Origin: Acidimicrobiia bacterium
GTDB lineage: Bacteria; Actinomycetota; Acidimicrobiia; Spongiisociales; JAENVV01
Direction of reading: 5' to 3'
Assembly (NCBI GenBank): GCA_020352575.1
Contig: CP070681.1
Span: 45,506 to 56,723, forward strand
Length of the DNA stretch: 11,218 bases
Shown here: piece by piece, positions 6,001 through 11,218 of the stretch
Position numbering within the stretch: position 1 is the first letter of the stretch
Layout: each line of letters starts with the position of its first letter
Position numbers and translations under genes: made by a program
The notes under the pieces: generated by a model
Told to the model about the DNA's origin: nothing
The model's database searches: none
What the model saw: only the letters and a program-made list of their open reading frames with translations

Positions 6001-7323
6001 ATGCTCGACATCCGGTTCGCAGAGTCAGAGGGCGTCAACGTGGCGTATCACGTGGTGGGAGCCGGCCCGCAGGACATCGTCTACGTCCAGGGAGCGTGGT
6101 CGCACCTCGAGGTCGGGTGGGAACTGCCCGCCTACCGCCGGTTCTGCGAGATGTTGGGGGAGTTCGCTCGCGTGATCATCTTCGACAAGCGGGGCATGGG
6201 AATGTCCGATCGGGTCGAGGGTGCCACACCACTCGACGTGCGAATGGACGACATCAGGGCCGTGATGGACGCTGTCGGCAGCAGTGCTGCAACCTTGATC
6301 GGGGAGTCAGAGGGCGGCCCGCTCTCGGTGCTGTTCGCCGCGGCCCATCCCGACCGCACCAACGGGCTGGTCCTGATGGGCTCCGAGGTCCGAGAGCGCA
6401 AGGATGACGATTGGCCATGGGGCGAAGCCACGGAAGAGGAGTTCGAAGCTTCGATGGCGATGCTCCCCGAGAAGTGGGGGCGGCCCGGCCGGTTCATGGA
6501 GTACTTCGCTCCAAGTCAGGAGGTGACTCCCTGGATGACTGACTGGTCAGCGCGCCTGCAGAGGAACGCCAACACTCCAACAGGAGCAGAGGCCTTCATG
6601 CGAATGGCCTTCGACATCGACATCCGCGACATCCTCCCCTCAGTTCGCGTCCCGACGCTGATCCTGCACTCGGTGGGCGACCGTATCTGCCACGTCGAGA
6701 ATGCCCGCTACCAAGCCCGGGTGATCCCGAATGCCCGGTACGTCGAGATGCCGGGAGCGGACCATCTCCCTTGGTTCGATCCCGACCCAACGGTCGAGGA
6801 GATCAGAGAGTTCATGACTGGTCGGCGCGTGCCATCCGTACCCGACCGAGTCCTGACGACCCTCCTGTTCACCGACATCGTCGGATCCACCAACCGAGCC
6901 ATAGAGATGGGAGATCATCGCTGGCGGGACCTGCTCGAGGCGCACGGAGAAGAGGTCCGCAGCCAACTGGAGAGGTACGGGGGAACCGAGGTGAACACTG
7001 CCGGCGACGGGTTCCTGGCGTCCTTCGATGGGCCGGCTCGTGCCATCAGATGCGGCCAAGAGATAGGAAGACAGTTGGACCAACTCGGCCTCGAAGTCAG
7101 AGCCGGGGTCCACACGGGCGAGGTCGAGAAGATCGGCGATGACATCGCTGGCATCGCCGTCCACGTCGGAGCCCGCATCTCGTCGCTGGCCGGCCCCGGT
7201 GAGGTGCTCGTCTCAGGAACGGTTCGCGACCTCGTCGCCGGTTCGGGCCTGGAGTTCACCGACCGCGGCACACATGCACTTCGCGGCATCCCCGAGCAGT
7301 GGCGGGTATTCGCCGCCATGTGA
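6001..7323 (+). CDS. Alpha/beta hydrolase fused to a class III adenylate/guanylate cyclase domain
   Basis: A 440-residue cytoplasmic protein with no signal or membrane segment. Residues 1-275 are an alpha/beta hydrolase. The nucleophile elbow is G-E-S103-E-G-G, the probable acid is Asp227 (SVGDRI) and the base is His255 (GADHLPW). FDKRGMGMSD (61-70) is a typical oxyanion-side loop. Residues 285-440 are a class III cyclase homology domain with LLFTDIVGST (metal Asp292) and NTAGDGFLASF (second metal Asp336). The usual transition-state Asn is replaced by His388 (GIAVHVGAR) while Arg392 is kept. The base-selecting Lys position is Asn332, with Asp381 retained. This fusion architecture is widespread in actinobacteria, so the hydrolase may sense a small ligand that alters cyclase output; cyclase activity is not certain. 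It begins 53 bp after the permease stop without a clear ribosome site, so it may share that transcript. Confidence 0.9.
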   Translation: MLDIRFAESEGVNVAYHVVGAGPQDIVYVQGAWSHLEVGWELPAYRRFCEMLGEFARVIIFDKRGMGMSDRVEGATPLDVRMDDIRAVMDAVGSSAATLIGESEGGPLSVLFAAAHPDRTNGLVLMGSEVRERKDDDWPWGEATEEEFEASMAMLPEKWGRPGRFMEYFAPSQEVTPWMTDWSARLQRNANTPTGAEAFMRMAFDIDIRDILPSVRVPTLILHSVGDRICHVENARYQARVIPNARYVEMPGADHLPWFDPDPTVEEIREFMTGRRVPSVPDRVLTTLLFTDIVGSTNRAIEMGDHRWRDLLEAHGEEVRSQLERYGGTEVNTAGDGFLASFDGPARAIRCGQEIGRQLDQLGLEVRAGVHTGEVEKIGDDIAGIAVHVGARISSLAGPGEVLVSGTVRDLVAGSGLEFTDRGTHALRGIPEQWRVFAAM

Positions 7324-7346
7324 TTTGGACCTTCCGGGGTGATGGC

Positions 7347-7359
7347 CCTGCTTTGCAGG
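7347..7359 (+). terminator. Weak hairpin after the hydrolase-cyclase gene
   Basis: CCTGC-TTT-GCAGG forms a short 5-bp stem 24 nt after the stop codon. There is no T-run, so it would be at best a weak intrinsic terminator. Confidence 0.2.
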
Positions 7360-7391
7360 ACCGTGAGGCGAAGGGCGAGCCAAGCCAATTG

Positions 7392-7406
7392 CCGTCGGTC
7401 CGACGG
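7392..7406. promoter_or_regulatory. Palindrome upstream of the esterase gene, possible operator
   Basis: CCGTCGG-T-CCGACGG is a perfect 15-bp dyad about 45 bp before the GTG start at 7450. A possible -10 box TATGCT lies at 7420-7425, which would place the dyad near the -35 region and the start near 7432. I find no matching -35 hexamer, so the promoter is tentative. Otherwise 7324-7449 holds no gene. Confidence 0.3.
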
Positions 7407-7449
7407 AGATGCACCCGAATATGCTCTGAGTGAGGAAAGGGGACTCCGA

Positions 7450-8424
7450 GTGTTCGTCCGAGTGCTGGTCATCGCGATGGTGAGTGCCCTTGTGGGCGTC
7501 GCATGCGGGGACCAGGAAGGCGCAGGCGACCCCTCACCCGCATCGACGACCGCGCCCGTGCCCGACGAGCTTCCGCCTGCACCTGCCCCCACGATCTCGA
7601 CCGTGACGACCCAGCCGCCTCCACCGGAGACCGAGGCGACTGAGCCAGCGTCATCCGAGGCACCGCCCTCAGGTGTCGACTTCACGCTCGCTGTCGTCGA
7701 GTTCTCCGGCACCTACGCCGAAGTACTGGTGCCGACGGGCACGGGACCCTTCCCCGCAGCGGTGACGGTGCACGGGGGTGGCTACACCCGAGGCTCACCC
7801 GAGTCCATGCGACCAATGGCCGAGTTGCTCGCTCGGAACGGATTCCTCGTGTTCAACACGGCCTATCACCTCTCGACGCCCACCGACCCGGCGTTCCCGA
7901 CTGCGATGCATGACGTCGCCTGCGCGATGCGCCTCGCCGCTTCCCATCCGGACTCTGATGGGACTGTCGCCGTGGTCGGGGTGTCGGCAGGAGCTCACGC
8001 GGGAGGGCTCGTGGCGGTCACGGGCGATCTCCACGGCGAGGACTGTTCGGCGCCCCCAGCAACCGCGACCCGGTATGTCGGCCTGGGCTACATCGACATC
8101 ACCGGGACCAACACGGTCAAACCCCCCGGGCTCGATCCTCTCTTCCAAGTACCCGACGAAGAGGTCTCCGCTGAGCTGCGGGCCGCTGGGGATCCGATCA
8201 ACCACGTGGGAGCCAATCCGGGGCTCATGACACTGCTCGTGCACGCCGAGGACGACGAGATCACATCTCTCGCAGCCGCCGAACAGATGCTTGCAGCCCT
8301 CACGGGTGCGGGGCAGTTGGCCGAACTCGCCATCGTGCCTGGCATCGGGCACTTCGACCTATCCACCGTCGAGTTCACTGGCGCCACAGTCGTCGAGTGG
8401 CTCCTGGACAACCCAGCCAACTAG
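7450..8424 (+). CDS. Secreted esterase/lipase-like alpha/beta hydrolase, putative lipoprotein
   Basis: A 324-residue protein from a GTG at 7450, chosen because AGGAAAGGGG (7433-7442) precedes it by 7 nt and because a signal peptide (MFVRVLVIAMVSALVGVAC) then starts the protein. The longer frame from 7339 puts a non-signal sequence in front. Cys19 may be lipidated, though Gly at the -3 position is an imperfect lipobox. Residues 20-75 are a Pro/Thr/Ser/Glu-rich linker typical of actinobacterial surface lipoproteins. The catalytic domain (about 76-324) has the oxyanion HGGG (108-111), nucleophile Ser179 in GVSAGA, acid Asp268 or Asp269 (HAEDDE) and His301 (GIGHFD). This resembles the carboxylesterase (BD-FAE/HSL-like) group. 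Substrate is unknown. It is 126 bp after the cyclase fusion and convergent with the downstream gene. Confidence 0.87.
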   Translation: MFVRVLVIAMVSALVGVACGDQEGAGDPSPASTTAPVPDELPPAPAPTISTVTTQPPPPETEATEPASSEAPPSGVDFTLAVVEFSGTYAEVLVPTGTGPFPAAVTVHGGGYTRGSPESMRPMAELLARNGFLVFNTAYHLSTPTDPAFPTAMHDVACAMRLAASHPDSDGTVAVVGVSAGAHAGGLVAVTGDLHGEDCSAPPATATRYVGLGYIDITGTNTVKPPGLDPLFQVPDEEVSAELRAAGDPINHVGANPGLMTLLVHAEDDEITSLAAAEQMLAALTGAGQLAELAIVPGIGHFDLSTVEFTGATVVEWLLDNPAN

Positions 8425-8483
8425 GTCCTCTGCGTACAGCGCCCTTCTGAATGCGGCACTGACGCCCTTACTACATCGCGCAA

Positions 8484-8499
8484 GTGCCAAGACAGGCAC
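8484..8499. terminator. Possible bidirectional terminator between convergent genes
   Basis: GTGCC-AAGACA-GGCAC forms a 5-bp stem in the 97-bp gap between the convergent stops at 8424 and 8522. There is no T-tract on either side. Its position is right for a terminator but the structure is weak. Nothing else is seen in this gap. Confidence 0.25.
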
Positions 8500-8521
8500 G
8501 GCCGGCGGCTGCATCGAGTCC

Positions 8522-11218
8522 CTAGAGGGAGTTCCCTTCGGTTCCGCCGAGGATTGGTCCCGCCGTCGCCGCGATCGCATCAAGGACACTCTCGCCCCCA
8601 CTCGGGCCCCCCACACCATCATCTCTCGGGGCACCGAGCACCTCGCCAGCGTCGCCCAGAAGGGAACGCATGATCCCGGTCAGGAGACCGAGTTGCACCT
8701 CATCGTTCGGGACCCGCCCGACGGCTGCGATCAACCGGGCCCTCTCGGCCGTCCGGCCGTCCCGGTCGGCGAGCCAACTGAGGAGAATCGCAAGGGCGAC
8801 TTGCACGTGGATGGGTTCATCGCCAGGTCCACTCAGTGCCAATCGCAAGGCAGCCCGAGTCGCGTCCACCTCTCCCAGGGCTGCGAAGATCGCACCCTCG
8901 ATGGTCGATCCATAGGGAAGTGCGTACCCCACGCGTTGCAGCGCTGCGGTTCCGCGGGTCGCAGCGCTGGCTGCTTCCTCCAGTCGGTCGAGGGCGACGA
9001 GAACCCGAGCGCTGCTCAGGTCGCAGAACGCTGCCTGCCGGTGGTCACCGAGTCGAACGAAGAGGTTGCGGGCCTCTTCGTAGAGGGCGAGCGCAGCGTC
9101 GGTCCTCGGCGTCTCCCCCGGTTGGCTCGACCGCAACCTGGACCGGTCGACACCGAACGCCTGCCGGTGGGCCCGACTCGCTGTGGCGTGCGCCAGTCCC
9201 AACTGCACGCCGGCTGCCCGGTAGTGGCGGATGGCGGCCATAGACCACTCATCGGCGGCGTCGAGGATGGGATCGTCGTCGCTCGATGCCCTGAACTCCA
9301 ACGCGTAGCCATGATTCAGGGCGAGGCGACCCTGGACCCAGTCGTCGCCACTGCGTCCTCCGGCGGCGTACGCCTCTTCGAACACTCGCTGCTCCTCATC
9401 AGCGCGCCCGAGCACCCCGAGAACGGGGACGAGCGCAACCATCGTCCGGGCCTTGAGCCGGTCGTCGGCGATCGAGGCAGCCATCGCCGCGGCAGCCTCG
9501 GCATCCTCGAGACCATCCTCCACCCGCTCGAAGATGGCGGTCCAAGCCCGAGCGTGGACGAGTTGCGTCTGCATTTCGTGTTCTTGGTCCCCGCGTTCGA
9601 TGAGGGCTGTGAGCGTTGCCCTCCCGAACACAACCTCGTTCCTGGCGAACCAGTACCACCAGATACCGCGCGCCATCCGCGCGGCGAGAGTGGTCTCTCC
9701 TGCCTCGATGGCCCACCCGATCGCTGCGCGGTAGTTCTCGTGATCGGTGTCGAGGCGATCGAACCACTCAGCCTGGCGATGATCTCGGAGTGCGTCGTAG
9801 GCCTCATCGGCGCAGTGGGTGAAGTACTCCGCATGTCGCCGGCGCCACTGGTCGCTCTCCCCTTCCGACTGGAGTTGCTCCAGTGCGTACTGACGGAGCG
9901 TTTCGAGCAGCCGGAACCGTTTCCCCGCTCCATCGACCTGGACCATCGACTTGGACACGAGTTCGGAGAGGAGTTCGAACACGGCCCAACCGTCGACTGG
10001 GTCACCGTGGACCGTCGCCTCGGCGGCCGCAAGGTCGAAACCGCCACGGAAGACGCCGAGGCGGCAGAAGACAGCTTGCTCCTCGGGTGAGAGCAACTCG
10101 TACGACCATTCGATCGTCGCATGAAGGGTTTGCTGCCTCGGCAGGGCGGTGCGGGCACCCCCCGAGAGGATCCGGAATGCATCGGAGAGACGGTCTGCGA
10201 TCTCCCCAACCGATAGGAAACGAACTCGCGCGGCTGCGAGCTCGATCGCGAGGGGCATCCCGTCCAGGCGACGGCAGATCTGAGACACGGTTCGCACCGA
10301 CTCCGGATCGAGACGGAAGTTCGAATCTGCTGAGAGGGCCCGTTCGGCGAAGAGTTCGATGGCGTCGGGGTAGGAGGTCTCGTCTCCGTCGGACTCCAAA
10401 CCCAAGGCGGGCACTTGGACGAGTTGCTCTCCTCTCACGCCGAGACCTTCCCGCGAGGTGGCAAGGACGGTGAGCCCGGGGCAGGAACGGAGGAGTTGGT
10501 CAGCCAAACGGGCGGCGGCTGTGATCAGGTGCTCGCAGTTGTCCACGATGAGGAGCGCTGTGTGCGCGCCGAAGAACTCGATGAGTCGTTGCGTGTCGGT
10601 ACCCGCGTCCGCCGGTGCGCCACCGTTCGACGATGCCCGCCTGCCAAGCCCGAGCGCCTCGACGACGTACCGGTCGAGGTCATCCGGCGTCGAGAGTGCT
10701 GCAAGTTCGACGACCCAGACACCGCCGGGGAAGGCGTGTATCTGCTCGGCCGCCACATGGAGTGCCAGCCGGGTCTTTCCCGAGCCACCCACGCCCGTGA
10801 GAGTGACCAAGCGCGACGATGCAAGTCGCTCGATCGTGTCCACAGTCTCCTCGCGGCGGCCAACGAACGACGAAAGCTCGAGTGGGAGGTTGTTCCGCAC
10901 TGAGTCCAAGACCCTGAGGGGAGCGAAGTCTTGCTCCAGGTGGGGCGCCGCCACCTGGTGGAGTCGCTCCGGGGTACCGAGGTCACTGAGCCGGTGCTCG
11001 CCCAGATCCCGGAGTGCGACACCCCCGGGAAGGCTGCCGGCGACGAGGTCGGCGACGGCGCCGCTTACTAGGACCTGTCCGCCGTGCCCGGCCGACATCA
11101 CTCGAGCGGCCCGATTGACCGACGGCCCGAAGTAATCGCCATCACGTTCGAACGCCTCGCCAACGTGGAGGCCCATTCGCACGAGGATCGCTCCGAACGT
11201 CCACGTGTCTGCTGCGAG
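8522..11218 (-). CDS. Class III cyclase-STAND ATPase-TPR signalling protein (5' end cut by window)
   Basis: The frame is open from the right edge to the TAG at 8522, giving 898 visible residues; an N-terminal part with the first metal-binding Asp of the cyclase lies outside. Visible residues 1-90 are the C-terminal half of a class III cyclase: RMGLHVGEA, then ERDGDYFGPSVNRAARV with canonical Asp28, Asn35 and Arg39. Next is a STAND/NB-ARC ATPase: FVGRREE (118), P-loop GVGGSGKT (142-149), Walker B LLIVDN (222-227), sensor TSREGLGV (about 254) and GMPLAIELAAARV (320-332). A winged-helix region (DAFRILSGG, TLHATIEWSYELLSPEE) follows, then helical TPR-like repeats to the end (about 460-870). There is no C-terminal LuxR or N-terminal SARP DNA-binding domain in view. 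It probably couples nucleotide-dependent oligomerisation and TPR-bound ligand to cyclase output. The role is inferred from architecture. Confidence 0.9.
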   Translation of the reverse strand, partial: LAADTWTFGAILVRMGLHVGEAFERDGDYFGPSVNRAARVMSAGHGGQVLVSGAVADLVAGSLPGGVALRDLGEHRLSDLGTPERLHQVAAPHLEQDFAPLRVLDSVRNNLPLELSSFVGRREETVDTIERLASSRLVTLTGVGGSGKTRLALHVAAEQIHAFPGGVWVVELAALSTPDDLDRYVVEALGLGRRASSNGGAPADAGTDTQRLIEFFGAHTALLIVDNCEHLITAAARLADQLLRSCPGLTVLATSREGLGVRGEQLVQVPALGLESDGDETSYPDAIELFAERALSADSNFRLDPESVRTVSQICRRLDGMPLAIELAAARVRFLSVGEIADRLSDAFRILSGGARTALPRQQTLHATIEWSYELLSPEEQAVFCRLGVFRGGFDLAAAEATVHGDPVDGWAVFELLSELVSKSMVQVDGAGKRFRLLETLRQYALEQLQSEGESDQWRRRHAEYFTHCADEAYDALRDHRQAEWFDRLDTDHENYRAAIGWAIEAGETTLAARMARGIWWYWFARNEVVFGRATLTALIERGDQEHEMQTQLVHARAWTAIFERVEDGLEDAEAAAAMAASIADDRLKARTMVALVPVLGVLGRADEEQRVFEEAYAAGGRSGDDWVQGRLALNHGYALEFRASSDDDPILDAADEWSMAAIRHYRAAGVQLGLAHATASRAHRQAFGVDRSRLRSSQPGETPRTDAALALYEEARNLFVRLGDHRQAAFCDLSSARVLVALDRLEEAASAATRGTAALQRVGYALPYGSTIEGAIFAALGEVDATRAALRLALSGPGDEPIHVQVALAILLSWLADRDGRTAERARLIAAVGRVPNDEVQLGLLTGIMRSLLGDAGEVLGAPRDDGVGGPSGGESVLDAIAATAGPILGGTEGNSL

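Noticed and set aside
8291..10090. Open frame of 599 codons on the plus strand
   Set aside because: It is antisense to the STAND-TPR gene and overlaps the end of the esterase gene; composition is that of a shadow.

Overview
The window is GC-rich and reads as a chromosomal segment of an actinobacterium. High-GC codon use, proline/threonine-rich lipoprotein linkers, and class III cyclase domains fused to alpha/beta-hydrolase or STAND/TPR modules all fit Actinomycetota, possibly an Acidimicrobiia-like lineage. The phylum is inference; no rRNA or other marker gene is present.

Left part (1-4470, minus strand): a nitrous oxide reduction operon read right to left. It begins with an Rrf2/NsrR-type regulator (3990-4397), followed after 2 nt by nosZ (1972-3987), after 14 nt by a four-helix membrane protein in the nosB position (1313-1957), and by nosD, whose start codon overlaps the nosB stop as ATGA (1316 to beyond the left edge). 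NosZ carries all seven CuZ histidines, a complete CuA motif and a Sec/lipoprotein leader rather than a Tat leader, as expected for clade II (atypical) nosZ. The operon probably continues past the left edge. A promoter (TTTACA-17-TACCTT) and an imperfect palindrome at the predicted transcription start lie just upstream of the regulator, suggesting autoregulation of regulator and nos genes together.

Middle (4471-5947): a second Rrf2 protein, about 43% identical to the first with cysteines at the same residue numbers, stands upstream of the nos operon and is divergent from a CSCG-motif permease (PF03773/SO_0444-like). The shared 130-bp intergenic region holds two copies of a palindromic operator exactly 33 bp apart, one on a consensus -35 box and one at the predicted transcription start.

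Right part (6001-11218): an alpha/beta hydrolase-class III cyclase fusion (+), a secreted esterase-like putative lipoprotein (+), and, convergent to these, a large cyclase-STAND ATPase-TPR protein (-) running off the right edge. These look like signalling genes with no evident link to N2O respiration.

Working model (inference): the first Rrf2 protein, using a C-x6-C-x5-C cluster, senses NO or redox/iron-sulfur status and controls nosZ and its maturation genes. The second Rrf2 protein, or an ArsR-like regulator encoded elsewhere, controls a metal/metalloid-type permease that may serve copper handling for NosZ.
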